Shown: positions 34,801 to 42,910 of the stretch, in pieces
Position numbering within the stretch: position 1 is the stretch's first letter
Layout: each line of letters begins with the position of its first letter
From: JBHELB01 sp041859045
Lineage (GTDB): Bacteria; Hydrogenedentota; Hydrogenedentia; Hydrogenedentales; SLHB01
DNA: 64,000 bases
Assembly (NCBI GenBank): GCA_041859045.1
Contig: JBHELB010000057.1
Span: 248,001 to 312,000 of the forward strand
Reading direction: 5' to 3'
The notes under the pieces: generated by a model
Seen by the model: only the letters and a program-made list of their open reading frames with translations
Told to the model about the DNA's origin: nothing
The model's database searches: none
Position numbers and translations under genes: made by a program

Positions 34801-35041
34801 ACGCTTGCAGGATTACGGTCAGGCGATTCGGGATCTGCAACCGCTCACGCAGGACTTGAGCAAGAGCCCGGCGAACGTGGACTTGGCGCTGGCCCAGGCG
34901 CTCGCCGCAACCGGCGACGCGAAATTGGCGGAGAGATACTTCAAGTCGGCTCAGGAAAAGGCAAAAGCAGGCCAACGCCTGGATCCGCGGTTTGTCGAGG
35001 CAGTGGCTCAGTTGTTGAGCAACGCAGGAGGAAAAGGGTGA
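31826..35041 (+). CDS. Giant membrane-anchored TPR protein
   Basis: 1071 residues. One N-terminal membrane anchor (MIWLALGVFALVVLGGLAGGAAWFYI, about 7-32) is followed almost entirely by helical TPR-type repeats, e.g. LNLRAKALDRMGRRDDAIDAYQALV, LLDAQLKLQ, and GRTQEAQELLTRYAEQ. No enzymatic motif is present. Such proteins flank exosortase genes in PEP-CTERM/EPS loci and are thought to scaffold secretion or polymer assembly in the periplasm. The C-terminus overlaps the exosortase start as GTGA, so the two are co-translated. Confidence 0.85.
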   Translation: MAAKRWMIWLALGVFALVVLGGLAGGAAWFYIQYTQGQFLKKGEEAYASAQWPVARRNYASYLNRHPSDTAILAKYADACSRIPDDRERMLTDASKAYVRLSQERPNDLEIQRKLLRVKELLGAWNEVEYYADFFARSRPEDPELLNLRAKALDRMGRRDDAIDAYQALVAKGIAEPRVYGALALLLQDRGLKTQAQDVIREASEKNQGNGEVLACLARYYAAFHEMDKAQATLAKAQALAPDHVEVLRTSLQIALDKGQWTEAAGLAERLTALKTDEGEDYVMASHAFSRIGQMDRAIAILKELSAELKADNPQTAISLADLLMSLRRFEEAKAVADEFEKMHPNNDVVRDYFAGRQYLAQDDTEKAIATLNSVVARNPAFAPAQIHLALACVEAGRSGEARNILEAYLKRTPDDENARALLERVRKPPRTTDELLPVAAQVLDNQGSDAATLASVAASLYDVARREGRLSDAAEPLRSLLKAALAHDPKLSRAYRVLLDLTLSEGNMSEADAVIAQAEKESIGEGPLHVLRAQHALGQERVADAQSEFEADLQRSDYTTMDALAWARLFASRSMITDVGTVFAKSLPKFDEKGQQKLTAEQILLLCQIGDTDTALKALETSSIDPGYEAKVTVAQLLLQEGSEEARAKAGAILTNVRLQAPNNTQALLLDAQLKLQSTPPDMPAAQQLYEEVVKTDPVNSTALVGLGGLALGTGDYQRALEFADKVLVLSPDLLPACLLKSEALMRLDRRPEAAELLRATTILAPRSVPALEMQVNVLLDLNRKDDAQRVYARLKALPDEIQAKGPALTRLEGRMLMASGDAGQAEEALRKRLEDNPDDTDTLANLASVLDKQGRTQEAQELLTRYAEQNKDRPIGWLLLAQYYFDQGTQEGLTKASTHLTRAMLIDPDNLSALRLSIDVQIRRGSLIEAIALCDRYLAKRPDDATVLYRKAASMAELGDRPREALAVIQKALEVDSRPEYLAVRGILSARLQDYGQAIRDLQPLTQDLSKSPANVDLALAQALAATGDAKLAERYFKSAQEKAKAGQRLDPRFVEAVAQLLSNAGGKG

Positions 35042-36594
35042 GCGATCGCGCGGAAACGACAAGCAATGTTCCCACCGAACCTGCGCCGCGCGCGCTTTAC
35101 GGTTTCATTGCCGTAATTGCTGTGCTTTACGTCGTGGCCTATGCGCGGGCGGCCTACGATCTGTACATTAATTGGACGCTGGTGGATTCGTACTACACCC
35201 ACGGGTTCCTGGTACCGTTTATCAGTCTCTATTTTGTATGGCGCCAGCGCAATGCCTTGCGTGCGGCCCCGGGCGGATCGTCGTTGCAGGGCGTGCTCTG
35301 GGTTTTGGGCGCGTTGGGGTTGCAGACGTTTGGCACCTTTCTAGGATTTCGGGTGTTCACGCAAATCTCGATGGTCGTTATGCTGACGGGCCTGAGCCTG
35401 CTCTTGCTCGGCAAAGCCAGAACGCGTCTGCTGTGGTTCCCGATCGCTTTCTTGCTGTTCATGGTCCCCATCCCCCCGTCACTCACGCAGAGCATTTCCC
35501 TCAAGGTGAAGTTGCTGGCGACAGAGTCCGCCGTCCAGTTGGCCAATCTCGTAATGCTGCCCATGGTGCGCGAGGGGTCGTATGTTCATTTCGGCGACGA
35601 CAAGCTGCTCGTCGGCGAAGTGTGCGGAGGCTTGCGCTCTCTCATTGCGCTGTTGGCGCTTGGCGCGTTAATGGCGTATCTCAGTAAGGCGCGCGCCTGG
35701 GCGCGCATCGCCTTGTTCATTCTGGCGGCGCCCGTTGCGATCATTTCCAACGTTCTTCGCATTTTTCTGCTGTGCGCGGTGGGGTATTTCTGGGGAAGCC
35801 GTATTGCCGCGGGAACGTTCCATGATGTTTCGGGCATCTTCATCTACGTTGTGGCGTTTGCCTGTTTCTTCTTGTTGGAAACGCTTTTTCGGCGTCTATT
35901 TCCGGCCGCTCCTGTTCCTGTCGCTTCTTCCACGGTAACGTCGAATACGCCCTTTCTCGTTTTCCGCCCGAAGCGTTATTTGCTCTGTACTGTCGCCTTG
36001 GCGGCCACCGTCGCGATAACGCTCGGGATTGAGGCGCAACGCGCCCGTGCAGTGGAGAAGCGGGAATCGTCGGAGTCGGTTCTCAAGATTCCGTCGCAGA
36101 TTGCCCAATACCACCAGGTCGGCGAGGACATTGAGATCGAGCAACACGTAAAAGACGTATTGGAGACCAGCGATATTCTTGTACGCAACTACGCTTCGAC
36201 CTCGAGCATGGTGCAGTTGACCATCGTCTACGCGGGAACGACCCGGCGCAGTCTTCACTTTCCCGAGGTCTGCCTCGTCGGCGCAGGCTGGGAGATTCGT
36301 GACCAGAAAAGCATCAACGTCGGCTTCACGTTTTCGGCGCGCCAACTCGTGCTTGTACGTGGAGAGCGACGGCAGGCAGTGCTCTATTTCTTCAAGACCG
36401 GCGAAGAACTGACCGGCAACTATTTTCTGAATGCTTGGTATTGGGCCAAGAATCAAATTACTTTTGGCCAATCCACTTCCGCGATGATCAAGGTCGCCGC
36501 GCCCATTAGCGTTCGGGGCGAGGAGGCCACCTTTGCCGTGCTTGACGATTTCGCGATGAAATTCGCCCCGGTGTTGCTGGAGAGTGTTCCATAA
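35038..36594 (+). CDS. Exosortase fused to EpsI domain
   Basis: 518 residues. The first about 290 are an exosortase: eight or so membrane helices and the three catalytic positions, Cys in VGEVCGGLRSLIALLALG (about residue 196), Arg in SNVLRIFLLC (about 241) and His in FHDVSGIFIYV (about 263). Exosortases cut and re-attach C-terminal sorting signals at the membrane. Residues about 330-518 form an EpsI domain (LKIPSQIAQYHQVGEDI, FPEVCLVGAGWEI, VLYFFKTGEELTGNYF). It starts at GTG 35038, overlapping the TPR gene. It is set in a polysaccharide locus, as usual for EPS-linked exosortases. No sorted substrate is visible in this window. Confidence 0.92.
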   Translation: MSDRAETTSNVPTEPAPRALYGFIAVIAVLYVVAYARAAYDLYINWTLVDSYYTHGFLVPFISLYFVWRQRNALRAAPGGSSLQGVLWVLGALGLQTFGTFLGFRVFTQISMVVMLTGLSLLLLGKARTRLLWFPIAFLLFMVPIPPSLTQSISLKVKLLATESAVQLANLVMLPMVREGSYVHFGDDKLLVGEVCGGLRSLIALLALGALMAYLSKARAWARIALFILAAPVAIISNVLRIFLLCAVGYFWGSRIAAGTFHDVSGIFIYVVAFACFFLLETLFRRLFPAAPVPVASSTVTSNTPFLVFRPKRYLLCTVALAATVAITLGIEAQRARAVEKRESSESVLKIPSQIAQYHQVGEDIEIEQHVKDVLETSDILVRNYASTSSMVQLTIVYAGTTRRSLHFPEVCLVGAGWEIRDQKSINVGFTFSARQLVLVRGERRQAVLYFFKTGEELTGNYFLNAWYWAKNQITFGQSTSAMIKVAAPISVRGEEATFAVLDDFAMKFAPVLLESVP

Positions 36595-36699
36595 GACTGC
36601 TGCCGTCCGCCCCTTGGTGGGTCTTGACGCGCCGCGCAGGTAGAAGCTATCGGGCCGGAAATTCCGTGATGCAGTACCGGTCCTATGAGGAGAATTGTC

Positions 36700-39660
36700 A
36701 TGAAGAAGTATTCTACGCCCTCTGGCGTCCCGCTGTGGCATCTTGCCGCGATCGTAACCCTGACTATTTCCCTTCTTCTCCTGTCCGGGTGCGGCGCTCA
36801 GCGCGCCGAGCAGTATCGTCAGCAAGGGGACACCTACCTGAGCATTGACAAGCTGGATGATGCCGTTGCCCGTTACCAGGCGGCCCTATCATCCGATCCC
36901 AAGAATGCCCGGGCCAAGCTGGGGCTTGCGCGCATCGCGCAGTTGCAGCAGAAGCCGGAAGAAGCGGCGACGCTTTACCGTGAAGCGATCGCTCTCGATT
37001 CGACGTTGCGCGAAGCGTACTCAGAAGGCGCGGTAGCGTACCTTCGGTTAGGCAAAGCGGAGGATGCGGAAGCGCTGGCCAACGAACTCGCCTCCCGGAA
37101 TCAGGACGAAGGCGGGCTCTTGCTGGCAAGCGTGCAACTGCAGGCAGGCAACACGGCGAAGGCAATCGAAACGCTTTCCCAGCTTCGCGCGAAATCTCCT
37201 AATTCGATCAAAGTCCGCGTGGCGATGGCCATGGCGTATTTGGCCGACGGACAACCCTCTCGTGCCGAGGAAGAGCTCAAAACGGCGCTCACGGAAATTC
37301 CCGATGGCTCGACGCTCGCACGAATGGCGCTTGTCGATGTCTATGAGAGCGAGAAGAAGCTTTCGGAAATGGTGGCCGAGCTTCAGGACTTAGTGAACCT
37401 GGAAGGCGCAAAGATTAAAGAGAGCTCCACCCCTGCGCAGTTGCAGGCCTATGACGAGTTGCGTCTAACGTTGGCGCGTAGCCTCCTCAGTAGCGGGCGG
37501 ATTCCCGAGGCTGAAGAGATTGCTCGGCCCATTTTACAGGATCGTCCTGATTCCGGCTGGGCGAACTTCGTTGTGGGGTCCTGTCTGCTGGAGTCGAAGC
37601 GGTATGCCGAGGCCCTTCCGTACTTGCAGACCGCGGCTCGAATTCTTCCAGAGTATTCTGCTGTGCAGAATCAGTTGGCCAACGCTCGAAGCGGCGGCAG
37701 GAAAACGCCGACCGCACAGATGCCATCGGGGGATTCCGCCACCGCGCAAGCGCCTACTTTGCCGGAAAGCGGACGCCCGGAGGGCTCTGTGGACCACACG
37801 CCCGCAACGGGGTGGAGGGGCCTGTGGGAAATGGCTGCTCTCGAGAAACTTGTTGCGGAACGAGATGCCTTCAAAGCGGAAGGCGGCGATAATTTCGCGG
37901 AGACAATTCTGTTGTCCGCCGTTTTGGTGGGCAATATGCCGCTGGCGGAGCAACTGGCCGCCGCGCTTCCCGCGGCATCGCCGCTTCATGCGTATCTCGA
38001 AGCGCTCAAGAAGCGCGAGCCTGCCGCAATTGTTCAGTCCATCAATGCTTGGCAAGAGACCGATCCGGCTAAAGCCTACCTGCGAGACATTGCCCGCGCG
38101 CATGCGATGGCCACGCTCGGCGCACGCATGCAGGCGCTGTCGATCTTCTCTGAGTGCATGCGTACCGTTCCCGAAAACGTAGTACCGCTATACGCCTTGG
38201 GCGGAATCTACACCGCCGCGCAAATGCCTGAATTCGCTCAGCGCTGTTTCCAGAAGATTCTCGTTCAACATCCGAACAACGCGGAAGTGCGGCGTCGTCT
38301 GTTCTCTCTGCTGCTTCGCTCCGGACAACTTGAGGAAGCACGGAGTTTGGCGGAGTCCTCTTACGCGGCTTTCCCGAGCGACAAGGAATCGATCCTGAAT
38401 CTGGTGCAGGCCTATCTGGCGGCCTCCGAAGTGGATTTGGCCCAGCAGGTGGCGGAGCGAGGAATACAGACGCTTCCCAACGAGCCTTTGCTATCGGTTC
38501 CGATGGCGGCGGTGCTAATTCGGAAAGAACAGTATGACGATGCGCTCGCGCTGTTGGACAAGGCGCCCGCGTTGCCTGAGACTGCGGGCCCCGTGCTCAA
38601 CGCGAAAGCGACGGCGGCCAGTCTGAAGGGGGACTGGGCCGATGTGTTGCGGCGCACTTCCGATCTCTCGACCGGAGGACAGCTCGAAAACGCCCGCATG
38701 CTTCGTGCCGCGGCATTCCTGAAGACGGATAATGTCAAAGAAGCGGCGGCCGTACTCGCGCCGCAGGGCCAACGCGCCGCGGCGGATTCGGGGTTACGTG
38801 TCGTGCTGCGTGCGCTCGGATACGAGCAGCCCGTAACTGCGGACCAACAGACCTTGGCCGGAAAACTGACCGCTGCGCCCGCCGGGTTGGCTGACTTGCT
38901 ATGCGCTCTTGCATATCGCGATCAGAGACTGTTTCCCCAGGCATTCAAGAAGTTGACGGGCGTGATAGAGGCCGTTGGCCCAGACGGTATTTTGATCCGG
39001 GCTTCGCTCGACACAATTGCGAGCGATACTGCCCGTACGGACCCCGCTGGCGATGCAAAGGCCCTGCTGGAGCAATACCCGAACGAGCCCAGCGCCTGGT
39101 TGGGATTGGCGGAGGTCTACAAGAAGAAAAAAGACAATCAGAATGAATTTGAAGCGCTCTCGAAGGCGCTCTCGTTAGCGCCCGATAGCCCGGCCGTGCT
39201 TAAGCAAGCATGCGATTACTATGAACGCACGGGAGACATGAAGAAGGCTGAGGAAGGGTATCGGAAGTTGCTGTCGCTGAATCCCAACGACCCGGCGGTG
39301 CAGAACAACCTCGCCTACATGATTCTAACGAACAAGGGCAGTGTTGAAGAGGCGCTGAGCCTGGCGTCTGCGGCACAGTCTAGGATACCCGACAACCCCA
39401 ACATCCTCCATACTCTCGGACTTGCGCAGTTGCGGGCGGGAAAACTGGAGGAAGGACAGAAGAGTCTGCAAACCGCGCTGGAAATGCGCCCAGCGGATCC
39501 GACGTTGCTGCTGGATTTTGGTCAATTGCTTGTGGCGCAAGGCAGGGAAGCAGACGGCAAACAGATGGCACGGCTGGCGCTTATTTACTCGGAGCAGCTT
39601 GGCCTCGAATTCGCCCGCCGCGCCGAGGCGGAGGCTTTGGTGGGCAAAGCAGAGGTGTAG
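36700..39660 (+). CDS. TPR-repeat lipoprotein (PrsT-like)
   Basis: About 986 residues. ATG 36700 is chosen because AGGAG sits eight bases upstream; an in-frame ATG 15 bases earlier overlaps that site. The signal peptide ends in a lipobox (LLLLSGC, Cys near residue 29), so it should be anchored as a lipoprotein, in the outer membrane by default. The rest is TPR repeats (YLSIDKLDDAVARYQAALSSDPKNARAKLGLARI, and ALSLAPDSPAVLKQACDYYERTGDMKKAEEGYRKLLSLNPNDPAVQNNLAYMIL). It matches the PEP-CTERM-system TPR lipoprotein type in size and position. A terminator follows. Confidence 0.88.
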   Translation: MKKYSTPSGVPLWHLAAIVTLTISLLLLSGCGAQRAEQYRQQGDTYLSIDKLDDAVARYQAALSSDPKNARAKLGLARIAQLQQKPEEAATLYREAIALDSTLREAYSEGAVAYLRLGKAEDAEALANELASRNQDEGGLLLASVQLQAGNTAKAIETLSQLRAKSPNSIKVRVAMAMAYLADGQPSRAEEELKTALTEIPDGSTLARMALVDVYESEKKLSEMVAELQDLVNLEGAKIKESSTPAQLQAYDELRLTLARSLLSSGRIPEAEEIARPILQDRPDSGWANFVVGSCLLESKRYAEALPYLQTAARILPEYSAVQNQLANARSGGRKTPTAQMPSGDSATAQAPTLPESGRPEGSVDHTPATGWRGLWEMAALEKLVAERDAFKAEGGDNFAETILLSAVLVGNMPLAEQLAAALPAASPLHAYLEALKKREPAAIVQSINAWQETDPAKAYLRDIARAHAMATLGARMQALSIFSECMRTVPENVVPLYALGGIYTAAQMPEFAQRCFQKILVQHPNNAEVRRRLFSLLLRSGQLEEARSLAESSYAAFPSDKESILNLVQAYLAASEVDLAQQVAERGIQTLPNEPLLSVPMAAVLIRKEQYDDALALLDKAPALPETAGPVLNAKATAASLKGDWADVLRRTSDLSTGGQLENARMLRAAAFLKTDNVKEAAAVLAPQGQRAAADSGLRVVLRALGYEQPVTADQQTLAGKLTAAPAGLADLLCALAYRDQRLFPQAFKKLTGVIEAVGPDGILIRASLDTIASDTARTDPAGDAKALLEQYPNEPSAWLGLAEVYKKKKDNQNEFEALSKALSLAPDSPAVLKQACDYYERTGDMKKAEEGYRKLLSLNPNDPAVQNNLAYMILTNKGSVEEALSLASAAQSRIPDNPNILHTLGLAQLRAGKLEEGQKSLQTALEMRPADPTLLLDFGQLLVAQGREADGKQMARLALIYSEQLGLEFARRAEAEALVGKAEV

Positions 39661-39674
39661 ACCGGTTCAATAGA

Positions 39675-39717
39675 GACGGGAGCCGCGCCGCTGAGCGTGG
39701 CTCCCCGTTTGGATTTT
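39675..39717 (+). terminator. Rho-independent terminator of the exosortase cluster
   Basis: ACGGGAGCC (39676-39684) pairs with GGCTCCCCGT (39699-39708) with one bulged C, followed by TTTGGATTTTT. It lies directly after the TPR lipoprotein gene. Confidence 0.75.
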
Positions 39718-39727
39718 TGGGGAGTTC

Positions 39728-39904
39728 TCAGGTCTTTTGATAGAACTTCTGCAGGTTCTGAATGACCGAAGGAAAGTTGTCCCAATCCTGGAAGGCCGCC
39801 GTCAAGACGAAGATAATCAACGTTTCGAGTGGCGTCATACCGCTATCGAGCAGACCGCTCTGCGCCATCTGCGGCTGTCTCGAAATACCCCGAATATGCA
39901 TCAT
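39728..39904 (-). CDS. 58-residue small protein of unknown function
   Basis: A short gene that I think is real: AAAAGGAGC at 39919-39911 lies six bases before a double ATG (39904 and 39901), and a candidate promoter lies a little further upstream. The product is MMHIRGISRQPQMAQSGLL..., then a hydrophobic stretch TPLETLIIFVLTAAFQDW and a basic end KFYQKT. One short membrane-associated helix is plausible. It is read divergently from the unknown 381-residue protein and converges on the TPR lipoprotein gene, with the terminator between. I do not recognise the family and cannot assign a role. Confidence 0.6.
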   Translation of the reverse strand: MMHIRGISRQPQMAQSGLLDSGMTPLETLIIFVLTAAFQDWDNFPSVIQNLQKFYQKT

Positions 39905-39938
39905 GAGATCGCTCCTTTTCGTGGGTTGCATCTGGCCT

Positions 39939-39967
39939 ATCTTAGCGTGACGCGCGACCCGGCGCAA
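39939..39967 (-). promoter_or_regulatory. Candidate promoter of the 58-residue gene
   Basis: On the - strand TTGCGC (39967-39962), 17 bases, then TAAGAT (39944-39939). The -35 match is weak, the -10 fair; spacing and position before a strong ribosome site support it. Confidence 0.35.
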
Positions 39968-39974
39968 ACCTTTC

Positions 39975-40002
39975 TTGACGGCATCTCTGCGAAGCCGTTA
40001 AT
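39975..40002 (+). promoter_or_regulatory. Candidate promoter of the 381-residue gene
   Basis: TTGACG (39975-39980), 16 bases, then GTTAAT (39997-40002), with the ribosome site GGAAGGAG and ATG about 25 bases further on. Divergent to the candidate above. Confidence 0.35.
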
Positions 40003-40027
40003 CTCTTCCTGCTGGAAGGAGCGCCAC

Positions 40028-41173
40028 ATGCTGAAGAAGAGTCCGTCCCGTTTCAAGAAAAAAGCCGCCACCGCAGGCCGTTCGCGCGGAACCCGCCCAG
40101 GAGCCGCGCCCGTTCGTCCTGACGAGGCGCGACACTACATGGGGCCGCCCCGGCCAAGCCGTCCGGCGAAACCAGGAGCCAGAGACGGCGCCGCGCACGG
40201 GAGCGAGGCAATCCCGCGCCTGCTGTGGACCGAACTCCGGCCGATGTACGATTTCTGGGGAGCCGAGATACGCCGGTTCTACCAGCTTGAGACGCTGGTC
40301 AACGCGGTTGGAAAGTACGTTCACGAACGCGACACGTTCATTCTGCCCAGTGTCCACGAAGTGCTCGGCCCTGCCCCGCTGACGTCGCTCACCTTCGAGC
40401 TTTTTCAGGAGGGCCAGTTTCAGCTAATTTTCCGTCTGCGCGCCATCAACGTTCATCGGAACGTAGCGACCTTCGCGTTTGTTGTCGCGAAGAAAGAAGG
40501 CGACTTCAGCCGCGTCGCGTCGAACGAACACGCGTTGCTTCGTGTGCTTCACGAACGCTGCCCAGAATTTGTTGTGCGTCCTTATCTTGGCGGCGCGATC
40601 TTCATCCCAAACCGCCGCGAGCCGAATCGCCCGCGCCCGATCTACGCCTATCTCACCCAATGGCTGAATTCCTATCATGAACTGGGCGTTAACCGATCGC
40701 TGCAATTCTTCATCAACGCCAAACAGCCGCACGTGTTCACCATCGCGCAGACCGAGGAACTCAAGGCGCAGATGATCGAGATCATCGCGCGCACCTTTGA
40801 TCCACAGAGGCGCGACTCGATGGAATTGCCGCAGATCGCGTCCGGCGACTTCGTCGTCACCAAGCCTCGCCGGGGTACGCCGCGCCTCAAGCTCATTGCG
40901 TGCCGGGGGCTGCTGCGCGGACTGACACCCGCAAAACTTCTCCATCAGATCGTCGATGTGCGGTGGGACTGGGGCGGTCGTCAATTGCGCCTGCTCCCAA
41001 ATGACCCTGCGCTCGTACTCGAGGGACTTTCCCGCGCCCGCGGCCCTCAGCAAGCGCGCGCATGGTTGAAGGAGTACCGCAAGGCTATCGAGTCGGGAAA
41101 GTTTCCTGAGCAAAAGGGCCTCTCGATTTCCAAGCTGTCATCGCTCGGCATTAGGCCGGAACCTTCGCAATAG
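40028..41173 (+). CDS. Unrecognised 381-residue protein, possibly kinase-like fold
   Basis: ATG 40028 is supported by GGAAGGAG seven bases upstream. The N-terminal 60 residues are basic and disordered (KKSPSRFKKKAATAGRSRG). The folded part runs from about residue 65. One stretch, FAFVVAKKEGDFSRVASNEHALLRVLHERCPEFVVRPY, looks like the Lys-strand and Glu-helix of a protein-kinase or aminoglycoside-kinase N-lobe, and IYAYLTQWLNSYHELGV like the hinge that follows. No HxD or DFG motif is seen, so an active kinase is doubtful. No close family is recognised. It seems to be transcribed alone. Confidence 0.6.
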   Translation: MLKKSPSRFKKKAATAGRSRGTRPGAAPVRPDEARHYMGPPRPSRPAKPGARDGAAHGSEAIPRLLWTELRPMYDFWGAEIRRFYQLETLVNAVGKYVHERDTFILPSVHEVLGPAPLTSLTFELFQEGQFQLIFRLRAINVHRNVATFAFVVAKKEGDFSRVASNEHALLRVLHERCPEFVVRPYLGGAIFIPNRREPNRPRPIYAYLTQWLNSYHELGVNRSLQFFINAKQPHVFTIAQTEELKAQMIEIIARTFDPQRRDSMELPQIASGDFVVTKPRRGTPRLKLIACRGLLRGLTPAKLLHQIVDVRWDWGGRQLRLLPNDPALVLEGLSRARGPQQARAWLKEYRKAIESGKFPEQKGLSISKLSSLGIRPEPSQ

Positions 41174-41306
41174 CCATTTGCCTTCTTGAGATTTCGTTCA
41201 GGTGCTGGCGAAGCGAAAGTGAGTTCGCTATGATGTGGCCGGATCTTCGGAGCAGCGGCTTCCGGGGATTTTCATTACGTACACAGATTGCCGCTAAGGA
41301 GGTACC

Positions 41307-41804
41307 ATGGGAAGCAAAGGTCGTCAGATTGTCGGCATGGATGTTGATGAACTTCTGAAGCTCCTCAACCGTGCGTTCGCCGACGAATGGTTCGCTTATT
41401 ATCAATACTGGCTGGGCGCGAAGTTGGTCAAGGGGCCGATGAAAGAAGCGGTAATGGCCGAACTTGTCCAGCACTCCGGCGACGAACTGCGTCATGCCGA
41501 CATGCTAGCGCAGCGCATCGTTCAGCTTGGCGGTACTCCGCCGCTGGCTCCTGCCGAATGGTACAACCTGGCAAATTGCGCCTATGATCCGCCCGCGAAC
41601 CCGCACGTCCGGGTGCTCCTCGAGCAGAACATCAGCGGCGAACAGTGCGCCATCTCGGTCTACAAGGCGTTGCTTGATATCACCCGTGACCCGGACCCCG
41701 TCACCTATAACCTCGTCGTACAGATCCTTCAGGACGAGGTCATGCACGAGGAAGAACTTCAGGCATTGCTTGAAGATCTGGACCTGATGGTGAAGGGAAG
41801 CTAG
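41307..41804 (+). CDS. Dps-like / bacterioferritin-type ferritin-superfamily protein
   Basis: 165 residues, four-helix bundle. Candidate di-iron ligands are in FADEWFAYYQYW (Glu, about residue 27), GDELRHADML (Glu and His, about 60 and 63), EQNISGEQCAISVY (Glu, about 112) and LQDEVMHEEELQAL (Glu and His, about 143 and 146). This carboxylate pattern resembles the bacterioferritin-like DPSL family of anaerobes and archaea, which detoxifies peroxide with iron. AAGGAGGT is ideally placed before ATG 41307. It shares its stop with the opposite-strand glycosyltransferase: the four bases CTAG contain TAG on both strands. Confidence 0.85.
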   Translation: MGSKGRQIVGMDVDELLKLLNRAFADEWFAYYQYWLGAKLVKGPMKEAVMAELVQHSGDELRHADMLAQRIVQLGGTPPLAPAEWYNLANCAYDPPANPHVRVLLEQNISGEQCAISVYKALLDITRDPDPVTYNLVVQILQDEVMHEEELQALLEDLDLMVKGS

Positions 41805-42775
41805 TCGGCTTCCGACAGAATTTCAACCGCGGCAAGGACCAGCCCCGCAGTGCGCTCCCAAGACGACCACTGTCCGGGGCTGAGTCCTGCCTCGGAAACC
41901 CGCCGTCGCAGCAGCTCATCACGACAGATCTTCTCGATGCGTTCGGCGAGTACTTTCGCTTTCCCGGGTGGATACAGTAGGCCCGTGACGCCATCCGCAA
42001 CCAGCTCGCGTCCCAGAGACGAGTCCGGGCATACCGTTGGAATGCCCTGTGCGGCAAGGCCAGGCAACATCCATTCCTCACCGGGCCCCAACACGGCGGC
42101 GTGGACCGTCTCTTCCGAGGTCTTCCTAGGGATAGGTACGCAGCGAATTTCCAAATCGGAAAGCTCTGTACGCCGCACGGCTTTCTGCACGAACGCCATC
42201 GCCGAGGAAGAGACCGCAAGTGTCAGTGCGGTATTGGGGACGAGTGTCGGGGCAAGGGAGACCCCCGGCGGCGACGACGCGAAAGACGCTTGGATGATAC
42301 GCGACGGCGCAACGCCCGCCTTGATCAGTATTTCGCGGGCATCGCGAGTTACCGCCACAACCGGCCCAGACTGCCGCGTCAAAGACGAGACGTCTGTTCC
42401 CGAGCGGTAGACCAAGGGAATCGTGGGAGGAGTGGTTATCTCCTCAGTCGGTCTTCCCGTATCGCAAACGCAATCGATGATAACATCAAACTGCCGGGCG
42501 AGGCGTCCTTGTCGCGCCAAGCGGGCGATGAGAATCGAGGTCATCAGCCGATGGAATAGCCTCGGTCCGAGTCGGCCGATCTGGACGCCTTCATGGACCT
42601 CCAGCTTCGGGCGTCGCCCCGAGCGCCACGGCATAAACCAAGGGTCATGGGTCACCAACGCGACATAGTGCCCAGCGGCCGCGATCCGCGTAAGCACTTC
42701 GCGTAGATACAATTCGAAATTGCCCCTTTCCGGGGCCAGCCAATCCGAAACAGAAAGCACCAAGATGCGTTTCAT
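41801..42775 (-). CDS. GT-B fold glycosyltransferase (divergent GT4)
   Basis: 324 residues. The N-terminal domain RILVLSVSDWLAPERGNFELYLREVLTRIAAAGHYVALVTH is a typical GT-B nucleotide fold. The donor domain is recognisable but degenerate: AVLGPGEEWMLPGLAAQGIPTVCPDSSLGRELVADGVTGLLYPPG in place of the full E-x7-E site, with the first Glu kept in a GEEW context. It is short in the middle, lacking part of the usual linker. No clear ribosome site is visible before ATG 42775. It may be a glycosyltransferase with altered donor use or a regulatory homologue. Confidence 0.7.
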   Translation of the reverse strand: MKRILVLSVSDWLAPERGNFELYLREVLTRIAAAGHYVALVTHDPWFMPWRSGRRPKLEVHEGVQIGRLGPRLFHRLMTSILIARLARQGRLARQFDVIIDCVCDTGRPTEEITTPPTIPLVYRSGTDVSSLTRQSGPVVAVTRDAREILIKAGVAPSRIIQASFASSPPGVSLAPTLVPNTALTLAVSSSAMAFVQKAVRRTELSDLEIRCVPIPRKTSEETVHAAVLGPGEEWMLPGLAAQGIPTVCPDSSLGRELVADGVTGLLYPPGKAKVLAERIEKICRDELLRRRVSEAGLSPGQWSSWERTAGLVLAAVEILSEAD

Positions 42776-42867
42776 AGTGGGATTCTACCATGTTCCGCGC
42801 AGCAGCGGGTTCCGAAGGCAAGCGGTCGGTTCAGATGCGTTTACCACGCGCATCTTCCTCTTGCTAC

Positions 42868-42910
42868 GCTTGTAATGGACCATTCAATCCAGTATGCTCC
42901 TGTTACAAGC
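42868..42910. promoter_or_regulatory. Inverted repeat enclosing a promoter
   Basis: GCTTGTAA (42868-42875) and TTACAAGC (42903-42910) form a perfect 8-base inverted repeat, 27 bases apart, that brackets the promoter listed next. This is the layout expected of paired repressor half-sites. Confidence 0.45.
42870..42898 (+). promoter_or_regulatory. Candidate sigma70 promoter of the phosphoesterase-hisB-usp group
   Basis: TTGTAA (42870-42875), 17 bases, TATGCT (42893-42898). It is about 96 bases before the GTG start of the metallophosphoesterase gene. Confidence 0.5.
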
